The position numbers and the translations under genes were made by a program. The notes under the pieces are model-generated. The model was not told the DNA's origin, searched no databases, and saw only the letters and a program-made list of their open reading frames with translations. From Burkholderiales bacterium (GTDB lineage: Bacteria; Pseudomonadota; Gammaproteobacteria; Burkholderiales; JAEUMW01), in assembly GCA_016791285.1 (NCBI GenBank), contig JAEUMX010000310.1, positions 1-10,148 of the forward strand: a stretch of DNA of 10,148 bases, read 5' to 3'. Below are positions 1-6,400 of the stretch, piece after piece. The stretch's first letter is position 1. Every line of letters begins with the position of its first letter.

Positions 1-893
1 AGGGAATCGTCGCCGAGCTGCGCGATCTGCGGGTGCGATCGCTGGAGAGCCGGCAGCGGCGGGACCGTCCGCCCAAGCTGCCGTCCCGCAAGGTGCTGGT
101 CGGCATCGTCGACGGACTCGCCGCCGCCATGTTCCCGAACCGTCTGGGGATGCCGGGGCTCGGCGACGAGGGTCTTGACTACTATGTCGGCCATACTCTC
201 GACGTCGCGCTGCGCGAACTGCACGGGCAGGTGAGCCGCGAGCTGCACTTCGTATCGGGAGAAGAGCTCATCACCAGTGCCGATCGCGAGCGGGCGCTGG
301 AAATCACCCATAAGTTCGCGTCGACACTACCCGTCGTCCGCGCGCTGCTCGACACCGACATCATCGCCGCCTACGAGGGCGACCCGGCGGCACACAGTGT
401 CGACGAGGTGCTGGTGTGCTATCCGGGCATTGCCGCCATGACACATCACCGCCTTGCCCACGAGCTCAACCGTCTCGGCGTCCCGCTGCTAGCGCGCATG
501 ATCGCGGAGATCGCGCATTCCGCCACCGGCATCGACATCCATCCCGGCGCGAAGATCGGCGAGAGCTTCTTCATCGATCACGGCACCGGTGTGGTCATCG
601 GCGAGACCACGGTGATCGGGCGGCATGTGCGCCTGTACCAGGCGGTGACCCTGGGTGCGAAGCGCTTCGAAGTCGGCGAGGACGGCACGCTCGTCAAGGG
701 TGCGGCCCGCCACCCGATCGTCGAGGACGACGTCGTCATCTACGCCGGGGCCACCATTCTCGGCCGCGTCACCATCGGTCGCGGCTCGACCATCGGTGGC
801 AACGTCTGGCTCACCCGCAGCGTTCCGCCTGGCAGCAACGTCACGCAGGCGCAGGTACGCAACGATTTGTTCGACGGCGGCGCCGGCATCTGA
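1..893 (+). CDS. cysE: Serine O-acetyltransferase (SrpH/EpsC-like), 5' end off the window
   Basis: This enzyme acetylates L-serine with acetyl-CoA to give O-acetylserine, the first committed step of cysteine synthesis in the cytoplasm. The C-terminal half is a left-handed beta-helix of hexapeptide repeats (GIDIHPGAKIGE, HGTGVVIGET, GATILGRVTIG). In E. coli CysE the catalytic pair is an Asp in DIHP and a His in DHATG. The matching residues here are the Asp codon at about 534-536 and the His codon at about 579-581. The alpha-helical N-terminal domain is long, as in the roughly 300-residue SrpH-like subgroup. A GTG at 33 could start a 286-residue protein. However, the frame stays open back to base 3 and the upstream residues (GIVAELRDLRVRSLES) look like family sequence, so the true start is probably outside the window. 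It is the only plus-strand gene and converges with the dsrE-like gene. Family assignment is firm; the subgroup is inferred. Confidence 0.93.
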   Translation, partial: GIVAELRDLRVRSLESRQRRDRPPKLPSRKVLVGIVDGLAAAMFPNRLGMPGLGDEGLDYYVGHTLDVALRELHGQVSRELHFVSGEELITSADRERALEITHKFASTLPVVRALLDTDIIAAYEGDPAAHSVDEVLVCYPGIAAMTHHRLAHELNRLGVPLLARMIAEIAHSATGIDIHPGAKIGESFFIDHGTGVVIGETTVIGRHVRLYQAVTLGAKRFEVGEDGTLVKGAARHPIVEDDVVIYAGATILGRVTIGRGSTIGGNVWLTRSVPPGSNVTQAQVRNDLFDGGAGI

Positions 894-1007
894 TTTTCCG
901 GCGAACGCCTGTGGACGCGCAGTTCTGCAGGAAAACGCAGTGGCATTGCAGTGCGTGCGGGTCATCACTGTGGGGTTCCGGCTGCGGGGAAGTCGTCGCG
1001 GGAGCGA

Positions 1008-1385
1008 TCAGAAGACCAGCGTGCTCCACTCGGGATCGAGCGTGCGGCCCAGGAATGCGGAGGCACCGGCGATGCCGTCGACCTCCGGCACAAGCTGCGC
1101 ACGCGCCACGGCATGGGCGTCGAGCGCGTCGCTGCAGGCATAGAACCTCGCTCCGAGGCCGTGGGCATTGCGCATGTGCTGGTAGACGCTCATCTCGCGC
1201 CCGATTCCGGCATACAGCCTGTCCGCCATGCCATTAGCCAGCAGCAGGACCGATCTGCCCGAGAAATGGACCTCGACCTCGGCGTCCATTGCGGCCGCCG
1301 CGGCCGCGTGGAAGAAGGGTGTCGCGCAAAGATGCGGCGTGCCGGGATCGGTCGCCCACAGCAGGATGGCGAGACGGGTTCTCAC
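1008..1385 (-). CDS. DsrE-like small sulfur-relay family protein
   Basis: This is a small (125-residue) cytoplasmic protein that looks like the DsrE/DsrF/peroxiredoxin-like fold. It has an N-terminal beta strand (RLAILLWATDP), an Ala-rich helix, a second strand (EVEVHFSG) followed by a helix, and a third strand ending in a cysteine (GARFYACSDAL, Cys84). In DsrE, TusD and related proteins a cysteine in a similar place carries persulfide sulfur. Cys20 is the only other cysteine. The start is GTG at 1385, inside a GTGA overlap with the stop of the upstream lipoyl-carrier gene, so the two are probably translationally coupled. Function is inferred from fold-like pattern only; no substrate can be named. 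It could be a divergent DsrE paralogue without sulfur-transferase activity. It is the last gene of the minus-strand run. Confidence 0.72.
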   Translation of the reverse strand: MRTRLAILLWATDPGTPHLCATPFFHAAAAAAMDAEVEVHFSGRSVLLLANGMADRLYAGIGREMSVYQHMRNAHGLGARFYACSDALDAHAVARAQLVPEVDGIAGASAFLGRTLDPEWSTLVF

Positions 1386-1834
1386 GCCGGTGGCGCCTCG
1401 CCGAAGGTCTCCGCCAGCAGGCGCATGTAGGCTTCGACGGCCTCGGGGATCGCCGCCCCGGTCACGAGAGCGCGCACGTCACCATCCCAATCGTTCGGGC
1501 GCAGACGCACCAGCCAGCCGCCGCCGTAAGGATCGACATTGATCAGGCCGGGGTCGGTGCGTGCCCGGGCGTTGGACTCGACGATGGTGCCGCCGATGGG
1601 TGAGCGCGCCGCGCGGACGACCTTCGACATCTCCAGCAGGCCGAGCGAGCGCTCGCGTTCGATGACGGCTCCTGCGGGCTTCGGCATGAACTCGATGAAC
1701 TCTCCCGAGATGTGCGCACCCAGCGGTGTGATGCCGACGGTTGCGATACCGTCGGCGTCCAGGCGCACCCAGGTGTCATGCTGCAGCAGGTAGTGAAGAT
1801 CGTCCGGAAAGTCGAAGCCGCGGATCGTTGTCAT
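1382..1834 (-). CDS. Glycine cleavage H-like lipoyl-carrier protein
   Basis: This 150-residue protein has the GcvH/lipoyl-domain layout. An N-terminal region (HDTWVRLDADGIATVGIT) matches the usual H-protein opening. A segment with the presumed lipoylation site follows (LLEMSKVVRAARSPIGG, Lys71), then the conserved C-terminal piece (DPGLINVDPYGGGWLVRL). In true GcvH the lysine sits in an ESVKAA context. Here it is EMSKVV, so the protein is recognisable but divergent. The usual partners GcvT and GcvP are absent; instead it overlaps a DsrE-like gene by 4 nt. Lipoate-binding H-like proteins (LbpA) are known to act with the sulfur-oxidising Hdr-like complex, and DsrE-type proteins occur in those clusters, so a sulfur-carrier role is plausible but unproven. 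It starts 48 nt after the transglutaminase-like gene ends. Whether it is LbpA-like or a stray GcvH paralogue cannot be decided by eye. Confidence 0.85.
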   Translation of the reverse strand: MTTIRGFDFPDDLHYLLQHDTWVRLDADGIATVGITPLGAHISGEFIEFMPKPAGAVIERERSLGLLEMSKVVRAARSPIGGTIVESNARARTDPGLINVDPYGGGWLVRLRPNDWDGDVRALVTGAAIPEAVEAYMRLLAETFGEAPPA

Positions 1835-1882
1835 GGTCTCGCGACTCGCACCGCGATCAGGTGGCGACGACCCGCGCGAGCA

Positions 1883-2992
1883 TCAGCCCTTCACCTCGCG
1901 TGCCGTCATGCCGTAGCGGAACTTCTGGGGATCGTACTGGCTCGGCGTGCCCTTGGCCGTTTCCGCATAAGGGTACATGAAATGCCCGAGCGCCTTGCTC
2001 GTCGCAGGGGCGAGCCGCGTGTCGGCCGCCGTGTTGAAGCCGATCCAGTTCATCTCCCAGAAGCCGAACAGCGTCTTGCGCGCGAGCGCCACGCGCGCAT
2101 CGTCGAGCGGCAGCTGCTGCTCCTTCTGCTCTTCGAGGACGACTTTGCGGACGTCCGCGGGGTCGACGGGAATCCACCCGAAATTGGGGTGGAAGAACTC
2201 GGCGCGGCAGTGCTGGGCCTTGGTGATGTCGCCGCTCTTGCCCAGGCTCTTCCACGTCGCGGAATCCGCCACGCGCACGCCGTAGACGTCGCGCGCGGGA
2301 ATGCCGGCCGCGCGGGCAAGCCCGACGAAGAGCGCGTTGAGATCCGCGCACTTGCCGCCGAGATTGCCCGATTCGAGCATGAAGCGAATGTCGCCGGTGC
2401 CGCAGCCGACCACCTTGGGATCGCGGTAGGTGTTCTCGACGATCCAGTCGTAGATGGCATGGGCGCGCTCGACGGTGCTGGCGCTGGCCGTGGGCAGGAT
2501 GCGCGTGGCCGTCGCGCGCACGATCCCATCGGTGGGAATGTGCGCCGAGGGCTGCAGATACAGGTCCAGCTCCTCGCGCGAAACGGGGTGCAGGGGGCCC
2601 GGCTTCGTCGTGTCGACGTACCGGTTGCGTGTCGCCACCAGCGTGGAAAGTTGCAGGGCAGGCGCCGTGCCGGTGGCGTCCCAGCTCGCGAAGAACGCCG
2701 GCGCACCGTACCTCGGATCGCGGTAGATGCCGGTGTGCGTAGCGTTACCGCTCCAGCGGATATCCTCTGTGCGCTGGTAGTCGGTGTCGCGATACAGTGG
2801 CAGCGGCAGCCAGAGTTTCGCGGGGAGTGCCTCCGGCGGCAGCTCCACGGTCGTGATCACTTCGAACTGGCGCCACCCGGCGTCGAGCGGCGGCGCGGCG
2901 AGAGCCGTCTCCGCCGCGCTCATCGCCACCTGTGGCATGGCCGCGGCCGTGGCAGCCGCAGCCGAAAAGTTCAGGAACGTACGTCTGTCCAT
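1883..2992 (-). CDS. Tat-exported transglutaminase-like cysteine hydrolase
   Basis: This 369-residue protein carries a transglutaminase-like (papain-fold) domain. The catalytic triad is visible in the usual order: Cys215 in GGKCADLNALF, His261 in AQHCRAEFF and Asp278 in GWIPVDPADV. Bacterial members are usually peptidases or amidases, and no substrate can be assigned. The N-terminus MDRRTFLNFS followed by an Ala-rich stretch looks like a twin-arginine signal, implying export as a folded protein. The first 200 residues before the core form a beta-rich region typical of this family. The frame runs on upstream to 3127, but that would read into selC. ATG at 2992 is preferred because it places the Tat motif at the N-terminus and has GAAGGG 7 nt upstream. 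It lies 97 nt downstream of selC, and its relation to selenium metabolism is unknown. Confidence 0.88.
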   Translation of the reverse strand: MDRRTFLNFSAAAATAAAMPQVAMSAAETALAAPPLDAGWRQFEVITTVELPPEALPAKLWLPLPLYRDTDYQRTEDIRWSGNATHTGIYRDPRYGAPAFFASWDATGTAPALQLSTLVATRNRYVDTTKPGPLHPVSREELDLYLQPSAHIPTDGIVRATATRILPTASASTVERAHAIYDWIVENTYRDPKVVGCGTGDIRFMLESGNLGGKCADLNALFVGLARAAGIPARDVYGVRVADSATWKSLGKSGDITKAQHCRAEFFHPNFGWIPVDPADVRKVVLEEQKEQQLPLDDARVALARKTLFGFWEMNWIGFNTAADTRLAPATSKALGHFMYPYAETAKGTPSQYDPQKFRYGMTAREVKG

Positions 2993-2999
2993 GTCGATA

Positions 3000-3005
3000 C
3001 CCTTC
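3000..3005 (-). promoter_or_regulatory. Ribosome binding site of the transglutaminase-like gene
   Basis: GAAGGG on the minus strand lies 7 nt upstream of the ATG at 2992. It decides the start in favour of the Tat-signal form over longer upstream reading. Confidence 0.65.
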
Positions 3006-3047
3006 GCAATGCGTTCGCGCCGAACCGGCGACGAACCGGTGCAAGCC

Positions 3048-3076
3048 GTGTCGGTCGCGCCTGGCAGCGCCGACAC
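3048..3076 (-). other. Hairpin downstream of selC
   Basis: On the minus strand GTGTCGG at one end pairs with CCGACAC at the other, and an inner CGC pairs with GCG across one bulged A. This gives about 10 base pairs around an 8-nt loop. It begins 13 nt after the tRNA 3' end. There is no T-run after it, so it is not a classic intrinsic terminator. It could mark a processing point, protect the tRNA precursor end or weakly attenuate transcription into the transglutaminase-like gene. Structure is seen; role is inferred. Confidence 0.45.
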
Positions 3077-3089
3077 GTCGTTGTGCAGG

Positions 3090-3182
3090 CGGAAGAGAAT
3101 GGGAGTCGAACCCACCCGGGAGCGCATAGCGCCCCCAACCGGGTTTGAAGCCCGGCCGCCCCACCAGGGACGATTCTCTTCC
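3090..3182 (-). tRNA. selC: tRNA-Sec (selenocysteine, anticodon UCA)
   Basis: This is a 93-nt tRNA with the hallmarks of bacterial tRNA-Sec. The acceptor stem has 8 bp (GGAAGAGA with TCTCTTCC). The D stem is 6 bp with a 4-nt loop (CGTCCC TGGT GGGGCG). The anticodon stem CCGGG/CCCGG encloses loop CTTCAAA with anticodon TCA at 3146-3148. A long variable arm (GGGGGCGC TAT GCGCTCCC) and a TTCGACT T-loop follow. The whole resembles E. coli selC closely. A G discriminator follows the acceptor, then CCT, so the terminal CCA is not fully encoded and must be added by nucleotidyltransferase. The gene begins only 9 nt after the selB stop. It is charged with serine, converted by SelA, and delivered to UGA codons by SelB. 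Confidence 0.98.
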
Positions 3183-3191
3183 TGAGGCTCA

Positions 3192-5132
3192 TCATCGACC
3201 GCACTCCGGCCTCACCGCAGGTGCGATGTCGATCATCGCCAGACTGTCGGCGCGCACGAGGTGCTTCTCCCGTACACGCCGGGTGAAGCCGACGCGGTCG
3301 AAGAATTCGAGAATCTGAATCGCGCGCTTTCTGCCGAGCGCCGTACGATCACGAAACGCGGCGGCGCGCACTTCGCCCTCGGTCGCCTGGAGGCAGTTTG
3401 CGAGCGCGGCAAGCTCGCGGATCGCCCGCGGATGATAAAACAGGTCGCGCACGACCTGAAATGTCTGTCCGCGTTTCGAAGCGCGCATCAGTGCGTTGCG
3501 CACCACGGTCTCCGGCTGCGCGCAGGCGCGCGCCAGATCGCGCACCCAGGGCGGGTCGAACGGCGTGTCGAGCAGGTGTGGCAGCAGTTTTTCGAGGAGA
3601 GCCGCATCGGCCGCCGACGGCGCGTCGTCGTGACCGGGCAGATGCAGCCACGGACCTCCGCGAAGAATGCGTCCCTGCGCGAGCAGGTCGGCGATGAGCG
3701 CGCGATAGAGCGCGTTGTCGAGCCGGGGGAAGGCCATCCGCTTGAGCCGCGCGCTGTCGGGACCGAGTTCGTCGGGGTGGGCCTGATGGAACGTGGCGAG
3801 ATGTTCCTCGGCGCGCACCTGCAGCGTTTGCCAATGGCCTTCGGCGATCGCGAAATCGACGCCTTCTCCCGTTACGCGGCGCACACCCGCTTCCGGCACC
3901 ACGGCGGAAACATCTCGCACGTTGCCCGCGCTCGCGAAGCGCCTCAAGTCCACGCCCAACGGCTCGCACCCGATCAGGGCCGTCAGCTGGGATGCGGGGG
4001 TATCGGCCTCGAGCGCCCGCAGCACGGTGAGGCGCTGCGGCGAGCGGCGGTAGCGCGCGGGTGCGAACGGATCGAGCACCCGGCCGCCGCCGATGGTCCG
4101 CATCGCGGAGGCGTCGCGCAGGATGAAACGGTCACCACGCCAAGCGGCGATCGGCGCCTGCAGGACGAGTTGCGCCAGCGGGCGCGAGCCCGAACCGGCG
4201 TCATCGACCTGCGCTTCGAGTGTCACGAGGCGGCCGGGCACGCGCGCGGTGCCCACATGAACGTGGAGGGCCGCCGCGGAACCGAACGCCTTGGTTTCGC
4301 CATCGAGGAGATCGAGCCGCGCATCGAAGCGACCCGTTGCGAGCCCGATGGGCGGTGCGACCACCCAGTCGCCGCGGCCGACATCCTGGTGGCCGATGCC
4401 GACGAGATTCAGCGCGCAGCGCTCGCCCGCGCGGGCGCGCTCGCTCGCCCGGTTCTGCGCGTGGATCGAGCGGACGCGAACCTGAGTGCCGCCCGGGGCA
4501 ATGACGAGGTGCGCGCCCACCGCGATCTCACCCGAATGCACGGTGCCGGTGACGACCGTGCCGATCCCCGTCAGCGCGAACGAACGATCGACCGCCAGCC
4601 GGAAATGTCCGTCGTCGGCGCGCCGCCGGTGCGCCTGCGCGCGTGCCTCCAGCAAGCGGCGCAGCGCGTCGAGCCCGGCACCGGTACGCGCGGACACGGC
4701 GAAGATCGGAGCGCCCGCCAGCACCGTGCGCGCCACCAGCGCTCGCAGTTCACGCTCCACCTCGGCGATGCGCCCGGTCTCGACGACATCGATCTTGGTG
4801 ATGGCGATCGCTCCGGCCGGAACGCCGAGCAGCCGGAGGATGTCGAGGTGCTCGCGTGTCTGCGGCATGACGCCGTCGTCCGCCGCGACCGCGAGCAGTG
4901 CGAAGTCGATCCCGCTCGCCCCGGCGAGCATCGTGTGCACGAACTTCTCGTGCCCGGGCACATCGACGAATCCCAGAACATCGCCGTTGGCGAGCGGCGT
5001 GTACGCGTAGCCGAGCTCGATCGAGATGCCGCGCGCGCGCTCCTCGGGCAGCCGATCGGTGTCGACGCCGGTGAGCGCGCGTACCAGCGTGGTCTTGCCG
5101 TGATCGATGTGGCCGGCCGTACCGATGATCAT
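3192..5132 (-). CDS. selB: Selenocysteine-specific translation elongation factor SelB
   Basis: SelB is the GTPase that binds Sec-tRNA-Sec and the SECIS hairpin of selenoprotein mRNA and delivers Sec to in-frame UGA codons. The 646-residue length fits the family. GTPase motifs are clear: G1 GHIDHGKT (7-14), the switch I region RGISIELGY (34-42), G3 DVPGHE (57-62), G4 TKID (112-115) and G5 SAR (147-149). Domains 2 and 3 follow from about residue 174. The C-terminal part, from about residue 375, has the length and helical pattern of the four winged-helix repeats that bind SECIS, including [14 protein letters not shown] at 5132 gives the canonical [16 protein letters not shown]-terminus. Its Shine-Dalgarno is weak, so translation may depend on coupling to the PepSY gene, which ends 9 nt upstream. 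selC follows 9 nt after the stop. Confidence 0.98.
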   Translation of the reverse strand: MIIGTAGHIDHGKTTLVRALTGVDTDRLPEERARGISIELGYAYTPLANGDVLGFVDVPGHEKFVHTMLAGASGIDFALLAVAADDGVMPQTREHLDILRLLGVPAGAIAITKIDVVETGRIAEVERELRALVARTVLAGAPIFAVSARTGAGLDALRRLLEARAQAHRRRADDGHFRLAVDRSFALTGIGTVVTGTVHSGEIAVGAHLVIAPGGTQVRVRSIHAQNRASERARAGERCALNLVGIGHQDVGRGDWVVAPPIGLATGRFDARLDLLDGETKAFGSAAALHVHVGTARVPGRLVTLEAQVDDAGSGSRPLAQLVLQAPIAAWRGDRFILRDASAMRTIGGGRVLDPFAPARYRRSPQRLTVLRALEADTPASQLTALIGCEPLGVDLRRFASAGNVRDVSAVVPEAGVRRVTGEGVDFAIAEGHWQTLQVRAEEHLATFHQAHPDELGPDSARLKRMAFPRLDNALYRALIADLLAQGRILRGGPWLHLPGHDDAPSAADAALLEKLLPHLLDTPFDPPWVRDLARACAQPETVVRNALMRASKRGQTFQVVRDLFYHPRAIRELAALANCLQATEGEVRAAAFRDRTALGRKRAIQILEFFDRVGFTRRVREKHLVRADSLAMIDIAPAVRPECGR

Positions 5133-5141
5133 GGCGCGCGC

Positions 5142-6392
5142 CTACTCGGGGGCCGCGCGGGCAATGCCGGCCGCGAACGGGGTGGAAACGGGCGGCGAGA
5201 CGGATCGCTCGGCGGTGCGCTCCCGACTTGCCAGCGTTTCCTGCTCGCCTCTTCGCCGCAGCTCGATCTGCGCGGCGCGCCGCTTGCGCAGCCACACCCA
5301 GAGACCGGTCGAGATGAGGAGCAGTGGCGCAAGACCGGTCGCGAACATCGCGACGAGTCCGGGCGTGCCGAACGCCGTGCCGCTGTGCAGGGGGAACAGC
5401 CAGTGCATGAAGGTCTCGCCGGCGGTCCGGGTGCGATCGCCGCGCTCGAGGAGAGAATCTCCCGTCGCCGGGTCGACCCAGACCAGCGTGTCGCCCAGCC
5501 GGTGAACATCGCCGGGTGCGCGCAGGTAGAAGAGATAACCCCCGGGCAGTCGCGTCGGGATATGGATCTCGGTGATGGTCTGCCCGGGGTGCGCCGCCTG
5601 CACCTGTTCGACCAGCTCACCGAACGACGGCCAGCTCGCCTCCGCGTCGTCGCGCCACGGCACGACGGGAAACGGCGCCACCTTCGAGAACAGGCCGACG
5701 AGGTCACGGGCATAGTTGAGATAGACCAGTGTGCTTCCCGTCACCGTCGCCAGCAGCAGCAGCAGGCAGATCACCGAACCGAGCGAGCGGTGAATGTCGA
5801 ACAGCAGCCGCGTCGCGTTGGCGCGCAGCTTGACCGTCACCAGCCGCTTCCAGCCGCTGCGCTGGCGCGGCCACGCCGCGTACATCCCGGTGATGGCGGA
5901 TGCGAGCATCAGGAAACCCGCGATGCCGACCAGGTTGGAGCCGGCGTTGCCGAGCAGGACGTTGCGGTGAAAGTCGTAGATCGTCTTCATGAGGTGCGGG
6001 CGCGCCAGCCCGCGCGTCGCCGCATCACGTGTTCCGAGCAGTTCGCCGTTCACGGGATTGAACGTCGCCTCCACGCGTGCCGGTGCGATGCGCACGCGCG
6101 GGCCGACGCGAACGATCGCCCGGTAGACGTCCGCTGGCGCGGCTGGCAACGTGAGGCGCTCGATGCGCGCGGGACCGAACTCCCGCGTCACCCGGTCGTG
6201 GATGGCTTCCGGTGTCAGCCAGGGGCCGGGCAGGGTGTTGCGCAACAGTTGTGGATTCAGGAGTGCATCGAACGGCACCTCGTAGACCAGGATGCTGCCG
6301 GTGATGCCGACCAGCGCGAACCAGACCCCGAGTCCGACGCCGAGCCAGCGATGGATCAGCACCCACAGCCGTCTGCGACCCTGCGCCGGCAT
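5142..6392 (-). CDS. PepSY-associated transmembrane protein
   Basis: This 416-residue inner-membrane protein belongs to the PepSY_TM family. It opens with the typical LWVLIHRWLGVGLGVWFALVGITGS first helix (about 10-37). Further hydrophobic helices lie at about 155-175, 205-225 and 343-368, with large extracytoplasmic stretches between the first and second pairs that hold the PepSY-like segments (for example VDPATGDSLL near 307-315). Conserved-looking histidines flank the helices (His14, His142, His201, His330, His336) and could bind heme or metal, which is inference. Many relatives are linked to siderophore or iron uptake and ferric reduction. Here the gene is enclosed by selA (6 nt gap) and selB (9 nt gap). 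Its Shine-Dalgarno GAGGA overlaps the selA stop, so it is almost certainly co-translated with the sel genes. No known step of selenocysteine synthesis needs such a protein. Confidence 0.9.
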   Translation of the reverse strand: MPAQGRRRLWVLIHRWLGVGLGVWFALVGITGSILVYEVPFDALLNPQLLRNTLPGPWLTPEAIHDRVTREFGPARIERLTLPAAPADVYRAIVRVGPRVRIAPARVEATFNPVNGELLGTRDAATRGLARPHLMKTIYDFHRNVLLGNAGSNLVGIAGFLMLASAITGMYAAWPRQRSGWKRLVTVKLRANATRLLFDIHRSLGSVICLLLLLATVTGSTLVYLNYARDLVGLFSKVAPFPVVPWRDDAEASWPSFGELVEQVQAAHPGQTITEIHIPTRLPGGYLFYLRAPGDVHRLGDTLVWVDPATGDSLLERGDRTRTAGETFMHWLFPLHSGTAFGTPGLVAMFATGLAPLLLISTGLWVWLRKRRAAQIELRRRGEQETLASRERTAERSVSPPVSTPFAAGIARAAPE

Positions 6393-6395
6393 GTT

Positions 6396-6400
6396 TCCTC
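6396..6400 (-). promoter_or_regulatory. Ribosome binding site overlapping the selA stop
   Basis: The minus strand reads TGAGGAAACATG. The TGA ends selA, GAGGA is the Shine-Dalgarno for the PepSY gene and ATG at 6392 starts it. The overlap implies translational coupling. Confidence 0.6.

Noticed and set aside
996..1007. Possible terminator stem TCGC-GGGA-GCGA at the end of the dsrE-like gene
   Set aside because: The stem is only 4-5 bp, abuts the stop codon and has no T-run. No convincing terminator was seen in the 114-nt gap between the converging genes.
1008..1010. TGA at the end of the dsrE-like gene as a possible Sec codon
   Set aside because: Considered because the Sec machinery is adjacent. 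The reading after the TGA shows no family-like sequence and the protein already has a normal length.
416..1237. Plus-strand 273-codon frame overlapping the serine acetyltransferase
   Set aside because: It is an Arg/His-rich out-of-frame reading of a well-supported gene with no family features.
3021..3039. Direct repeat CGAACCGG twice, 3 nt apart, upstream of the transglutaminase-like gene
   Set aside because: It is short, G+C-rich and not centred on any promoter element that I can see; likely chance.
2993..3127. Upstream extension of the transglutaminase-like protein by 45 residues
   Set aside because: The extension would overlap selC and bury the Tat motif; the ATG at 2992 has a good ribosome binding site.
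1712..3148. Plus-strand open frame of 478 codons antisense to the transglutaminase-like gene
   Set aside because: It is in register with that gene's codons and reflects the same lack of TTA, CTA and TCA codons; it also runs into selC. The product is Arg-rich with no recognisable family.
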